Below, one piece after another: positions 11,859-24,624 of a stretch of DNA of 64,000 nt. The position numbers were made by a program, and so were the translations under genes. The DNA comes from Prillingera fragicola (Eukaryota > Basidiomycota > Tremellomycetes > Trichosporonales > Trichosporonaceae), in assembly GCA_002335605.1 (NCBI GenBank), contig BEDY01000008.1, forward strand, positions 801,001-865,000, given 5' to 3'. Position 1 is the first letter of the stretch. Each line of letters starts with the position of its first letter. The notes beneath the pieces are model-generated. The model had not been told where the DNA came from. It saw nothing but the letters and a program-made list of their open reading frames with translations, and searched no databases.

Positions 11859-14258
11859 ATGTCTGCCTCAGTGGCGGTGGGAGAGGTGCTTCGTCAGCCT
11901 GATGATCTGGTCAAGCTATCCGCGTATCGCAGCAAGTTGCTCAAGGAGAAAGCTTCCCTTGATGCCAAGCTGGCCGAGGGTGTGCGTGCTCAGCTTGATG
12001 CCACGCGCGACGCTCTTCTCAAATTGCAAGAAAGTCGAGCAGCGGCAGGCATGATTCGCGAGGAGATGATTGAAATCGAAAAGTTGAAGCGCGACAAGGA
12101 CGAGGGAGAAGCCTTCGACAAGATTACCCGTGTGTCAGGCGTGCACCGCAACTTTGCGCAAACCGCCAAGATGATCACGCAGCTGCAGTCCATGTCCAAC
12201 AAGGTCGACCGGATCACCTCGCTCTTGGCTGATGATCGCAATCAGCGCAACGGATCGATCGGGTCTTGTCCAAACCTGCTGCCAATCCACTTCCAACTTC
12301 AACAACTCGAAGCTTTCCGCAACGAAACACTTCATGAGGCGAAGCGTGGCGACCAGGGCGACAAAGACGTTCTTTCCCAATGGTTCAAGCCTCTTGATCA
12401 TGTTGCGAAGGAGTTTGAGGCCTGGATGTGGGAGATCGCGGCCAACATTGTGGAACTAGCTCGTGAGGGCTACGGAGGTACCATTGTCCGTCTACTCAAG
12501 ATTGTTGATTTTGAAGGCAAAGAGGATGAAAAGGCAGTTGCTCTTCGACTTGTTCGCAAGGTGGCGATCAGCGAGGTGGGGCCGAATTTCCGCTCGACGC
12601 AAGCGAACGCTCGCGTCATCAAAAATTACCGCCACAAGCTGTTGGAGGCAATGGACGCTTCGATCAACAAGCGGTACGAGGTGTGCTACGACCAATGCCG
12701 CAACAACCTCTTGCAATTCATTGTTGAACTCGACTTCATATACGATGATATTGCGACCATCAAGAGTGATGTTGAGAGGCTGTTTCCCGAGGACTACGAA
12801 ATCGTCCCGAGGCTCATTAAGCGTTACCACAAGAGTCTTGGCGAGCTCCTGCAAACTGTAGTCCAGTCGACACCCGAAGCGCAGGTGCTGTTAGAGCTCC
12901 ATGCGTGGACAAAACAATACCGCCAAGAGATGAAGAAACTCGATATTCCAGCCGCGTGGCTGCAGCCGCAGCTGCTCGATGGCCGAGGTCAAGATCTCAT
13001 TGAGGATTACGTCCGCCTCATCATCGCCAAGCTGAACGAATGGACTGTTAATCTCCAGAATCAAGAGACACGAAAGTTTCAGCTTCGTACTCAAGAGCCC
13101 GATCGCAACGCAGAGGACCAGTTTGGCATGGACGGTGTCGTGGACTTTTTCCAGCTCGTCAACCAGCAGGCAGATCTCGCACTCGACTCGAATCAAGGGG
13201 CGGTCGTGGCCCGCGTGGTCACTGAGTCGTCGAAGGTCATGCGTCGTGTACAAGCCGAGTGGGTGCGCCTCTTGGCAGACGAGGCTCGGCAACAGGCGGA
13301 GAGGCCGGAAGAGGTTGCCGGTGGTCTTGTCGAGTACGTCATGGCCCTTGCCAACGATCAATTGCGAGCAGCAAACTATACGGAAACTCTGCTCGGTCGT
13401 CTTCAACCCTGTGTCTCTGACAAGTACAAACAAGTCATCGCCGATCATTTGAATGAGGCCATTGATGGCTACTTGGACGTCGCAAAGCAATGTACCTCAG
13501 CACTCGTTGAGTTTGTCTTCAACGACCTACGCCCCGCCACGCGGGCTCTCATGACACCCCAGTGGTACTCCGATCAACTGCTCACGCAGATTGTGGAGAC
13601 TATGCGTGATTACATGGCCGACTACCAGGCACACCTGAGTCCTTCAATCTTTGACATTCTCGTCGAAGACCTTCTCGATGCGTTCATCATCGTCTACCTC
13701 ACTGCTCTTCACAGGGCTGCGTCTCGCTCTCTGCGTATGCCTGCAGCTGTTCAACGTATCCGCAGCGACATCGCCATGGCCGGCGACTTCTTTTCGCATT
13801 ACAAGCAACCCGCCGAGCTGGAGAAAAGTCTGGAGGTTATGGAGATGGTGGCCGGACTGGTATCAGCTTCAGCAGACATGGTGTTCATGGAGTACTGGAG
13901 CTTCGCCCAAATCCATGGCCCACAGCTCCTCTTTGTCGAAGGTCTTATGCGCGCGCGCGATGATCTCGACCGGTCTAGTGTATCTGACATCATGGAGACC
14001 ATCAAACGCAAGGTCAAGGATGAGGGCATTTCCGATCCATTGGAACCAACGATCATGGTGAGTAGGAGTCCAGCTTGCATCGGACGGGAGAGCTGATGTC
14101 ACTTCTAGGTCAAAGTCGTCACGAACGGAAGGGCAGGCGGTCTCATGGCTAACCTCTCCAACCTCTCCAGCCTTGCCAACACCTACGCGGGCAATGTTGC
14201 CAGTGGTGCTGGGCGAATGGTTGAGCGCGCTGGTATCTCTGGCCGTAATGATAGATAG
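11859..14258 (+). CDS. SEC6: Exocyst complex subunit Sec6
   Basis: Subunit of the octameric exocyst that tethers secretory vesicles to the plasma membrane. Two exons, with one intron at 14058-14108 near the 3' end; 782 residues, close to the usual ~750-800. An N-terminal coiled coil (around residues 10-110) leads into the conserved entry NLLPIHFQLQQLEAFRNE, followed by the helical-rod domains. The C-terminal SEC6 region contains PSIFDILVEDLLDAFI. The ATG at 11859 sits in GCCGCC-ATG context; the frame is open 30 codons further upstream to an ATG at 11769, which I consider leader. Convergent with QNS1, with 94 bp between stop codons. Confidence 0.94.
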
Positions 14259-14352
14259 ATGTGCCCTGCCTGGAGCAGTAGTTAACGACTCTCTTAGTGT
14301 AACCTGTATTGCATCGATATACGAACTTTGATTCAAATATTACAAAGCCAAA

Positions 14353-17051
14353 CTAGTCAACTTTGGCCTTGTCAGTGCCAGGCTGCGTGGCGCGATTCGG
14401 GAGCTTCGCGGCCAGCTCGTCGATCTTGCCAAACTGGTGTTCGAAACGGGCGGGGTATAAGAATGGACGGAGATCGAAGCCTTGAGGTTAGAGGGGGCTA
14501 TTTGGCAGTGTTGCTCACGATTGTCATCCGGGCTGTAAGATTCCATATGAACAGACGGCGTGAGGGTCGTCCTGCTTTGTCAGCGGCGGCGCCATACAGG
14601 TGACAAACATCTTATGACGATTAATCGCATGGGTAAACCAGAAGTGTTTGACCTTGTCCGCAATCTTTGCTGTCAGCAATGTCGGAACAGGCGCTTACCT
14701 CTGTCGGCGAGAGTACTTTGCCCCACCGCTGGACAAGGTTGTCGAACATGCTGAACGGCCCACACTTTTCAATCTTGCGCAGGTGGCCGAACACGGTAAG
14801 CTCGTCGTAGGTCATGCCCATTTCAACCTCGTCTGACTGAGGCTCTTCCCCAATAGGAATCAGCTCAGCCGAAGGGACGGCATCAATAAAGCTACTGTCA
14901 GCGTACATTTGGACAGGACACAAACCTTTCTAGAATGGGAAGATTAAATTCGGTCTGTGCCCATTTGATAAATGCTTTGAGGTCTGCCTTGCTAATTCCC
15001 CCGATGGGGTTGAGGTCGGCGCTGGAGCAACTGATTGGCGCATTAGTCCCTGGATTGATTCGCCACCAAGAGGCATTTACTCACTCGTACTTGGTCATGT
15101 AGCCACGCAGAGCCTCGTCGACGTTGGCACTCCCAAGAACCAGAAGTCCTCCGGACTTGCCTCGGGCCCATGGAAGCAACTGAGCAAACATGTAGCCGAC
15201 AACCATCCGAAGGCGAGCCTGAATGTTTTGCAGCGCGAGGTTTTCCGCATTCGTACCACCGTGGACGTTGAACCGAGGCGTCTTGCCTGTAAACAGACTA
15301 AAGATGTTCTTGACGGCACTGACCGCCGTATCCATGTTGAGGTCCACATGATAACTGCCGTAATCAGCGACGCCATCAGTGATACCCACGCTCCGATAGC
15401 TTCGGCGAGGTCCTTGGCGCGCTTTCGCGTCTCGACGCTCGAATTTTCCGTGCCCATGTAGCAGGTATGGAAAATACGACCGCAAAACTCTTTCGGATCC
15501 GTGGGAAGATAATCAGAGTCTTCAGGCTCGCCTGTCATGCGACGGGCATCACGAATTACCTGAAGGTCTTGCTGTCAGCAACGAAGCCTTTGCACGAGTA
15601 CTCACTTCCTTCCGTGGCGGCCGATGCGACAAGGCGGCACATCGAATGCACAATGACAGCGGTGGAACAGCTGTCAATGCCACCACTGAGGGGCAGAAAG
15701 TAACCTTGCATGCGGGAACGACGGAGGTAGTCCCAAAGCCAGCATGCAGGCCCAAGCCTTATAGTCGTCAGCCAGCACAACATGTAAACCTGCCCGACAG
15801 CATACGAACGCGATTTCCTCTTCGGGAGAGTGGTAGGGCACATCCTTGCGAGCCTTGGTCTCTTCATCCCCTACACGAACACCTTGGTTACCATCAAGAT
15901 GGACGTCAATGTAGATGCGGTTGTACGGCTCGCTTTGAGCTGCCTGCATGCGTCGGCTGGACGAGGTACGGTGATGGCGCACTGCCTCCAGATCAACCGT
16001 GGCCGTAACGACTTCGACGTCATTGAGAGAGAATTGCGAGCCTCGAGCGATCACGTCACCATTCATGGCGATCATGCACGCGCCATCGTAGTACAGACGC
16101 TCCCCGTCGCACCCTTGCTGGTTGGCGTAGAGATAAACACCTCCAAGCTAAGTAGTCAGTGCTCCGTCTGCTAGACAGACGCGGACACTCACCTTCATGG
16201 TCGCTTCCTTTATGAGTTCTACGCGGCGATTGAGCTTGCGAAGCTCATGATGACTCGACGACGCATTGCAAAAGATTTCCACACCGTCAAGACCCATGGC
16301 AATATGAGGGCTGCAGTTAGCGCAATCTGAACATTCAGCCTACGAATTAGGGGTGAAGAGCTCTTCGCAAAGCTCGACGCCAATGCAAGAGTCGGCGGTA
16401 GCGACAACGGCATCACCAAAGGGGACGTGAGTCTAGCGAGATCAGTTCAACACGATGAAATTGAGCATACCTGGCCCGTTACTTGGCGGATGAGGGGAGG
16501 CAGAGGGTGTTCCTCTGTCTTCTTGAACTTGTCCCATGGGGTAAAATGACGCAGCTCTCGCTTCCTTGTCAGCTCAGCCATCATCTCGATCTCACGTAGT
16601 TGCCATCGTTGGCCATCCACATTTTGGGTCGGATCAAGACAATTTTGCCTTCATTGATAATAACGCGGCAGTTGTAATTGGTATTCTTGTGTTGAATGGG
16701 CCAGCACTGGTCAGCATGAGCTATTGGCAAACGCTCTTACATGCCAATGTCGCATACGATGCCCTTTGCTTCTTCGCTTTGCAGAATCTTTGCGAGGACC
16801 TCCCAAGAATGCAGCATCGTATCACCTAATAGCGTCAGTTCCTCAAGAAATGAGTCCATTGAACAATTGCACTTACGTTCGAGAAAGTGATCCAGGCAGC
16901 CATAACCAGAGATTTCCAGCTCGGGACCCACACGCAACGATGCGCCGCGCTTCTTGGCAATGGCGATGGATGCGAGAATGCGCTCGCAATTCCCTGTAAA
17001 GTCCAGAGACCACTGCCGAAGCTGGCATGTAGCCAGTGTGACGAGGTGCAT
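14353..17051 (-). CDS. QNS1: Glutamine-dependent NAD+ synthetase
   Basis: Converts nicotinate adenine dinucleotide to NAD+ using glutamine and ATP; cytosolic/nuclear. The model has 15 exons and 14 tiny introns (31-54 nt), about 708 residues, matching yeast Qns1 length. The N-terminal nitrilase-type glutaminase domain starts [14 protein letters not shown]. It has [10 protein letters not shown] (catalytic Glu region) and the nucleophile Cys in [11 protein letters not shown]. The C-terminal synthetase has the PP-loop [11 protein letters not shown], then [21 protein letters not shown] and [13 protein letters not shown] motifs. Introns include 14895-14925 (31 nt). The only problematic junction is exon 2 to 3. 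Donor AT|GTAAGA at 16740 would preserve the conserved DIGM but breaks frame. Donor ATC|GTATGC at 16757 keeps frame but loses six conserved residues (see findings). Confidence 0.93.
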
Positions 17052-17289
17052 GTTGTACGTTCGGTGGCTGGAGTAGGCCTCTGCTTGTAAGTTGGGCAGT
17101 ATTGTAGTGAGACGGTCTGAGAGCTCTGGGGATGACGAACGAGTCGGATGCCTGACGATAAGACAAGAGGTGGAGGTTCACGTGTTGTCATTTGACACGT
17201 CATTTAACCTTTGACGGACCTGGGATCGTTCAAGGGCACTCATCTACAGTGCTCTATCTGTCCATATACGCTCACTCATTCGCAACAGC

Positions 17290-17879
17290 ATGGGCGAGCA
17301 ACAGGTGCAGATCACAGACTTGGACCCGACTCAGCTCCAGGAGGTTAAGAAGCAACTTGATGAGGTGCGAGCCACTTTGACTCGTTTTGGACGCGTACTG
17401 ATCCATCACAGGAGCTCGACCATCTGACAACATCGTTTGCTCAGCTCAAGCAGGCCCAAGCAAAGTTTCGGTCTTGCGTTGCCGATATCGACGAGCTGAG
17501 TCCGGCGACAGAGAGTACGTTCACGCGCCATAAGACATTCGCCTCAAGCTGACAACAGTTGCAGACAAGGAGGTTCTTGTACCCCTGACCTCGTCACTCT
17601 ATGTGCCCGGAAAACTCGGCGATGTGAGCCATGTGGTCGTTGATGTTGGCACAGGATACTACATCAAGAAGGTGAGCATCCATTTAACGTATGTGGGTGC
17701 TAGCTGACGCGTCACAGAGTCGTCCAGAGGCGACCTCACATTATTCGAGCAAGGCCGAGTTTGTGCAGAAGAACCTAGACACCTTGCAGCAGACCATCGA
17801 AAGAAAGCAGGAGAATGTTCAAAGCGTCGTGCAGGTACTTCAAATGAAGATGTCCCAGACTCAGGGACAACCACAGTAG
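17290..17879 (+). CDS. GIM5: Prefoldin subunit 5
   Basis: Alpha-type subunit of the hexameric prefoldin/GimC chaperone that delivers nascent actin and tubulin to the CCT chaperonin. Four exons (introns 17365-17411, 17515-17564 and 17672-17717); 148 residues, as usual for this family. An N-terminal helix ([16 protein letters not shown]) and a C-terminal coiled coil ([17 protein letters not shown]) flank a beta segment ([24 protein letters not shown]), the alpha-prefoldin pattern. It is divergent from QNS1 (about 240 bp apart) and convergent with the Nudix gene (65 bp between stops). Confidence 0.93.
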
Positions 17880-17944
17880 ACAGAGCGTCGAGGGGCATTG
17901 CCGATCGCATATTGTACAAGTCATGTATATCGCTCGAGTATGTT

Positions 17945-19243
17945 CTACGCTGGGACCCCGAAGCCTAGCCTTCGATGCATGTGCCACTGAATCTCGACAT
18001 AGTTTGCTTCATTCTCAGGTGTCACAAGGCCGTGGCGCACGAGGAAATCCACCAATATGAGGCCACAGTTTGGCTTGAAGTCGCCGGCTTGCAAGGAACC
18101 GATGACCTCTGAGACGGCGAGAAGCTGACACCGTCAGTACCCTCCAGACATTTTACAACCCACCGCAAAGGATTCAACTTCATCGTCGTGGGGATGAGGC
18201 AGAACGTAGTCCGGTGAATCGCGAGGAGGCAGCTTCAAATCGTAGATGTACTCGATTTCTGGAGAGGTCTCAGCGAGGCTTACGAAACATCAGAGCCACT
18301 GACCAGGCTGGAGGTAGCCCGCCGAGGTGATGTAAAAGTATGTCGTCACCCCAACATTCCTGCCCAGTCAACAGAACGTCTTATCGCAAACAAACCTCAA
18401 GCGGGAGCGAACGAGACTCTCTGGGAGGGAGGCCTCTTCGTCGCACTCCTTGATCATTGTCTCCAGAGGGCCGAGGCCAGCAGGGATGCCACCGGCTACT
18501 GTCTGTATCACACTCAGCTACGATCCATAACGAGGTCGCCTTTCCCAATACCCACGTTGTCCAGTTTGCTGGGCCATGTGGCCTTTGTAGGACTGCGGCG
18601 TGGTACCCAAATCTTCATGTTTGCGCCGTGGCCCTCGAACGCTGCAAGGTTTCAGATGCAGCCCATGTTCACCTCCTACCCGTCATATGAACGCCAAATG
18701 TAGCAAACCCAAAGACAGCGCAAGCCGCTCGCTCACATGCGAAGGCTGCATTGCTGAAAGGTTGTCCTAGTGACATGGCAAACGCTTGCGATTGCGGAGA
18801 GGCGTAAATGGCATAAAGCTCATTGCGCCAGCCTAAGATACGCATTAGTATAGTGCGAATGCTCATGACCCACCGTCAAGCGCTTCCATGAAAAGACCTG
18901 ATGCCTTCCAACGGGCAGCGGCTGCTGCTATCGCCGCGTCCATGCCCAAGCGGCCCTTGTCCAAGACAGCTTTGGAAAACGCAACACACACAATCTCGTC
19001 ATCTCTCGTGCGTGACTTCAAAAAGTCCCATGGACAATCAGGCCCCTTTTCTTCAAGCAAGGCTTCGAGAACAGGAGGGCGGAGAAGACCTACAACAGGC
19101 AGTCGGGCGGCATAGTCCTCAAAGCAGAGGTGAAACGGCACATAGGGCTCCTGGGAATCTGGATGGTGTGTGGGATAGCTTCCCAGATGTGCCGGAAATG
19201 AGTCGGCCGCCAGCACGAATGGGAGAAGTGACCCGGATGTCAT
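17945..19243 (-). CDS. Nudix hydrolase with DUF4743-type N-domain
   Basis: Belongs to the fungal/plant group annotated as thiamine pyrophosphokinase-related Nudix proteins (yeast YJR142W type). Seven exons with introns of 36-53 nt; 348 residues. The N-terminal domain has [10 protein letters not shown] and [20 protein letters not shown]. The Nudix box region reads [20 protein letters not shown]. Its core is the ECxEE variant of the usual REUXEEXGU, as in this subfamily, whose members act on damaged thiamine diphosphate analogues. The tail is [20 protein letters not shown]. One acceptor needed care: CTCCAG at 18259, not the nearer CTGAG, restores [10 protein letters not shown]. The start at 19243 is the only ATG in frame near the expected N-terminus, but the frame is open further upstream. 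Confidence 0.87.
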
Positions 19244-21242
19244 GACCGAATGCGTGAAGGTGCTCGGAAGATTGGGAGGTGAATATGTAGTGATGGTGAT
19301 GGTGATGGTGACTGAAGCTGGGATTGGGGCCCCCCAACTGACCCTTCCAATGGTTCCGCGATGTGGCACTTTTTGCACCCCATATGTAGCACCGCCCAAA
19401 GAGGTTGCAGGTTGGCGGGTGTACCGTAGGAATCCCGTACTGTGCTCACTATTTGAACTGCTGTTAGTGTTGACCACGTCCGTATACTGGGGAGCCTATC
19501 CTGCGATCCTCCTGCATAACTCGTGTACTCGAATCGCACCATCGGCTACTGGTCGTCATCATCGGTGCTTATGTAACATTACTGTGTTGATCGGCCTCGG
19601 TTGTGCTGGGCATGCTCGACAATGGCACATGTGAGTCGACTCAGCAGGCAGCGGGGCCGCGGGCTGCTGTATGCTGTATCTCTGCAGGTGGCCCAGCCGA
19701 GCATCTTCAACTGGTGTGTCATATTCGGAGAATTAATCCTGAAGACTTTCTTGTAAAGATTCTTATAGAGGATGAGGCACGGCATGGATCTTAGCACTCA
19801 GTCCACAGGACCCTGCCCAGACCCACGGTATGGAAGTGTACCTGATCCCTGACCAAAGACAACTACTCCACCTTAGCCGAATCCGACATCAGGGACATCA
19901 GGCATCAGGGCTTACAGACATTCAGGTTGGCAGCTCAGCAGACTGGGATAATGTTCATTTCTTCCAAAGGCCAAAGAATGAAATCCCCTCGACCGGCGAC
20001 CATATGTACCAAAACGTGGCCCAACGCTCAGGGTTGGTAAGCAAATGATGATATGAAGGCCTAAACTCGAAGACAACCTACGGCCACCGCGCCACCGCGC
20101 CACCGTACGCTTGAAGCACCTTAGAAGGCAGGGACCATGGAGGTAAACTGCCTCTGTGCTCTGGCGCTCTCGACGCCTGTGCGCCCGTGTACTGCGTACC
20201 TGCGTTTAATGCGAGTCTGGCACACGGGCGCAAGGCACGACGGTACAGTGGTGGTACGGTGCACGGTGCAGGGTGACGACTCAAGCTTAGTGGACAGTCC
20301 AAACGCCCTCTTCCCCCATGCCCCAAGGCACCTTGTAGCATTGTCCCTGGCACCAGCTGGCCCCCACGTCTCAGGTCTTCGGGAAACTACCGTGGTAACG
20401 TGCATGCGCAGCTGTCGACATCGCCACGCTTCTCTCCTCTTCCTTGCTCACACTACTAATCTGTGAACGCTGCTTGCTTCTTCAAAACCATCTTCAGAAC
20501 AGCATTTACCGACACTGAGCACTGCACTACTGTAGCTCGCCGACACAGCACCCACTGCCGACCACACTACGTTTTACACTTTGGCTTTGTCTCTTTCGCT
20601 CGTGCCCACGTCCACTTCATCAACAATCCTATCTACCCATTTCTACTACTGCCTGCCAACTATCACTGGATCACCAACTGCTCCAAATCGACTGGAGCAG
20701 TGGCCCCACGAGCTGGCTCATCAACCCGTTTTCCCATTCTTCGCGTGACGCCCGCACAAGCAAAGCAAGCGCCGCATCCAACCGACCTGATTCAAACCAC
20801 AATAGTGCATATCGTACGCAAAGGCCCCAGCCCGTGAGCGTGCGTCTTCTGCCCGGTCTGTCTTAAGACCTCACTGCCGCACCCGCACCGATCCTAAAAC
20901 AGCGACTGCGCTTGTCCACCGATTGCAACGGATTGCCCAGCGAGAGAGTCGTGTGTCCGTCCACATCGTTCTCCCTTTACCAACTCTACGCCTCGTCTAC
21001 CAGCTCATCCACGAACGGAACAGGCATCTCAGAAATAATAGCTCAGCCTGTGCCGTTAGTATCTTACGCTTTATCCGTGAGTGATGGCATGGCCGCGGCT
21101 TTCAGATTGCAGCGAGCGCTGGTCCTGCACCACACAGTGGACCGTCTCAAGAATTCCTGGAGCCACGCGCTAATCTATCATTAGAGTCAGCATCAACTTG
21201 TGATAAAGACGAACGCATAACGTGTCTTCGCGCTTTGCTACC
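19244..21242. other. Long intergenic region: SSN6 leader/promoter and Nudix promoter
   Basis: Two kilobases without a supportable gene, between divergent Nudix and SSN6 start codons. A GATGGT trinucleotide-type run lies near 19290-19312 and a short GCGCCACC duplication near 20085-20103. From about 20430 to 21000 the plus strand is pyrimidine-rich, as expected of an SSN6 leader. Long regulatory leaders are common for such global regulators. Open frames of 90-180 codons here show no family features. Confidence 0.5.
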
Positions 21243-24200
21243 ATGCCTGCCGACTCTCGCGTGTCGCACCACATGTCTGTGCATTCGTCCTATCCCCCTC
21301 CGCCGGGCCCGGGATACCCTAATCAGCCTTCGCATCCTATTCATCACCATCACTCATCGCGACACGCTTCGAACGGGCCACCTCCCCCAATGTCTGTGGG
21401 GGGCCCTCCACCGCCACTAGGTGCCAGTGGCCCACCTCCACAGGCCATGACAATGCCAGGAGCGCCGGAAGCAACAGGGCCACCTCCTGCGGCTGCCAGC
21501 AACGGTCACGCCCATAACAACGCGAACATGGGGCTGCATGGCCTCAGTCAGGCTGCGCGAGCTGGGAAGGATAAGCAAGACACTGTCCTGTCTCAGCTGT
21601 CTGCTGCCAACGAGAACACCTGGATGCTAATTGGTGAGTGACTTGCGGGCATCACATCCTAACTCTGCAGGCGCTGTGTCTGAGCAAATGGATGATCAAG
21701 ACCGAGCCCTCGCTGCATTCGAGAATGCCCTTCGGCACAACCCCAACTCCATCTTGGGTCTCAACGCTGTGGCGTCCATCGCTCGGAGCAGGGACAACTT
21801 CGATAAGGCGATCGAGTACTTTCAACGAATTCTCAACATCAAACAGGACAACGGAGAAGTTTGGGGTTCTATGGGTGAGCCTTTCTTTGCAAATACCATC
21901 TGACGGTCCAGGACATTGTTTGTTGATGAAAGACGACCTACCCAAAGCCTACACAGCTTATCAGCAAGCACTCCACTACTTGCCCAATCCAAAGGCAAGT
22001 CGCGTGCTAAGGGTCTATGTACTAACAGAAGCAGGAGCCGAAGCTCTGGTATGGCATTGGCATTCTATATGATCGTTATGGCTCATTCGAACATGCGGAG
22101 GAAGCGTTCTCCAGCGTGTTGAAAATGGACTCTAGTTGGTTTTTGGGCCACGCTGTTGTTGTGCTGACAAAAAAGACTTTGAAAAGGCCAACGAGATTTA
22201 TTTCCGCCTGGGCATCATTTACAAGCATCAACGCAAATATGCCAACTCTTTGGACTGCTTCCGATACATCATCAACAACCCCCCACGACCTCTAACCTCG
22301 TGGGACATTTGGTTCCAGCTCGGACATGTCTACGAACTGGACCACGATGTAGGGATCCAGCGGTTGAACAAGTGCTGACGGCCAGTATGCTGCTGCACGC
22401 GACGCGTATATGCGTGTGCTAGGACATCAGCCCGACCACGCAAAGGTTTTGCAACAGCTTGGCTGGCTGTACCACCAGCCTGGAGCACCCTTTGCCAACC
22501 AAGAGCAAGCCGTAACGTACCTCACAAAGAGCTTGGAAGCAGGTCAGTCGACGTTTTCAGTTGTTTTCTTCGTCCGACTGACTTCCTAATAGACGGCTCC
22601 GACTCGCAGAGTTGGTACTTGCTGGGACGCGCTTTCATGGCAGGCCAACGCTACAACAAGGCTTATGAAGCCTATCAGCAGGCTGTTTATCGCGACGGGC
22701 GCAATCCAACGTTCTGGTGCTCAATTGGTGTGCTTTACTTTCAAATCAACCAGTACCGTGACGCTTTGGACGCCTATTCGCGAGCTATCCGACTCAACCC
22801 TTACATCTGGGAGGTATGGTACAACTTGGGTAGTCTGTATGAGTCCTGCAACAACCAGATTACCGACGCAATCGACGCCTACTCTCGGGCTGCAGAGCTT
22901 GACCCCCAAAACAAGCCTATTCAGCAGAGGCTCCAGTTACTCCAAGGCTCTGGGGCAAACAGTGCCTCGCTGCCGCCCGCTCCCGCCCCCGTGGACGTTC
23001 ACCCATCTCAGTATAGCACTGCACCTGGTGGAGGCTATGCTCCCAATGGTAGCCCAGGGGCGTCACCTCGCCTACCCCAAGCTCAAGTTTCCGGTGTCGA
23101 CAGTCGTGACGTTACGCAGCCTGGTGGGCGCGATCTACCAGCCCCACCGGCTGACTATGCTCGAGCACATTCACCAGGTCCCTTCCGTGGCGGTGCTGCG
23201 CCGCCCCCACTCAACCACGTTGATGAGACTCGAGGGTCAATGTCTCGTCATGCTCCACTCGCGCCAATGGAGACAGAGCGGCCGGATCCCCGTGAGCCTT
23301 ATCGCGCGGGTGGGCCATTTAATGCCCCGCCGACTGGCCGCTATGACCCTACCTCAGAGATGCCACCTCGCCGCCATGCCGCGTCACCCAGTTCTCCGCG
23401 ACGCCGTGCGGAAGCCACTCAGGCTGGCTATCCAAATTACCCCCCGCCGCATCCAGCGTATCGGGACCGGGAACGTGAAGAGTGGGAACGCCGGGAGCGC
23501 ACACACCTGACTTCACACGACCCTCGCCAACCGTCACCTCGAATGGCAGAGCGAAACCACCCACACGCCGATCCCAGGACGTCTGCTTCGCGAGGTGCAG
23601 TTGACCCGCGAGAGTTCTCTCGCCCGCCAGAGGGGTATCCTGGGTACGGATACGAGAGAGGCCCATCAGCCGGATCCTATCCTACGCCGTTCGATGGGCG
23701 CAGAGATGAGCACCGGCACGAAGAAGTGGACAGGGACTCCAAGCCGCTTTTGGAACGCGGCAACGGCCAACTGCGTCAGCACTCTGTCGCTCGTGAATCT
23801 GACATGCGCGCACCCAGTCCAGCAGCGTCGACTAGCAGCAAGGCAAGCGCTCGCCGCAAAGCTTCCGACAAACGAGAAGATGAGAAGTCTAAAAAGGCCA
23901 AGAAGGCTACAGAAAAGAAGGACAAGCGCCTGAATGGGGAGGGAGCGGCAAGCCCTCGCCAAGCTGCAGCGAGCCCCGCTCCGTCCCATTCCATTTCTCA
24001 GTCGAAGGGCCCGGGCCCTAGTAGGACCGTTGATGAAGGTGAGCTCGTGACTCTTTGGCACAGCTGACCCCAGACTATGACGAAGGTGCGGCCGACGCGT
24101 TGATGTTCCTCCACGCAGACCGACGTCCCTCGTCGTCGCATCCCGCCACCACCGACAAGCCCAGTCCCCCTGTCTCTGTGGCAGGCACGAAGCGCATGAC

Positions 24201-24624
24201 GCCACCTTCACCTGAAGCTCATCCATCTTCCGGCACCAAGAAGTCGAGACCATCGCCCCCTGCCAGCGCATCGAGCCCAACTAAACGCACCGTCATCGAA
24301 GTGCTCAATGCTCCGAAGGTCCACTCAATGGAGCATCTCAAATCACCGCCTGGTCCCGACAAAAGCGACTCTGCGGAGCCTACGCCAGCAGTGGCATCGA
24401 AGCCGACCTCGCCGGCTTCGGCAGAGCCAGAGAAGAAGTCAGAAGCGGTGGCCGTGGCCGTGACTTCAGCCGAGCCCTCAATCTCTGCACCCAAATCGCC
24501 AGAGGCTCTCGTGGCATCCACAGCAACCGAGAAGGATGCCACTCCATCAGTGGAGACTGCTGCGGACAAGGAAGACGTGGAGATGCGCGATGAAACGAGC
24601 AAGGAGCCGGAAGTGTCCACCTGA
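21243..24624 (+). CDS. SSN6: General transcriptional corepressor Ssn6/Cyc8 (TPR)
   Basis: TPR scaffold that pairs with Tup1 to repress many promoters; nuclear. Eight exons; introns 21634-21670, 21875-21911, 21995-22028, 22135-22175, 22349-22385, 22543-22592 and 24039-24073; 1036 residues. A His/Pro/Gly-rich N-terminus precedes about ten TPRs. They can be followed motif by motif against yeast Cyc8: GHCLLMKDDLPKAYTAYQQA, LWYGIGILYDRYGSFEHAEE, ANEIYFRLGIIYKHQRKY, WCSIGVLYFQINQYRDALDA. The long C-terminus is low-complexity, Pro/Ser- then Lys/Glu-rich, with a bipartite basic stretch. Intron 3 is a GC-AG intron with donor GCAAGT, and its acceptor (CAGAAG) is a NAGNAG-like pair that could add or drop one residue. 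The start is the ATG at 21243 (ACC-ATG context). Confidence 0.95.
21995..22028 (+). other. GC-AG intron in SSN6
   Basis: 34-nt intron starting GCAAGT and ending ACTAACAG; removal joins the TPR residues ...LPNPK to ...EPKLWYGIG in frame. No GT donor in the vicinity restores the frame. Confidence 0.8.

Noticed and set aside
18863..19477. Nudix gene starting at 19477 with an added N-terminal segment
   Set aside because: The added part is Thr/Ile repeat-like (from a GATGGT run) and is not family-like; the ATG at 19243 fits.
21222..21242. SSN6 starting at 21222
   Set aside because: That codon is GTG; the first ATG in good context is at 21243.
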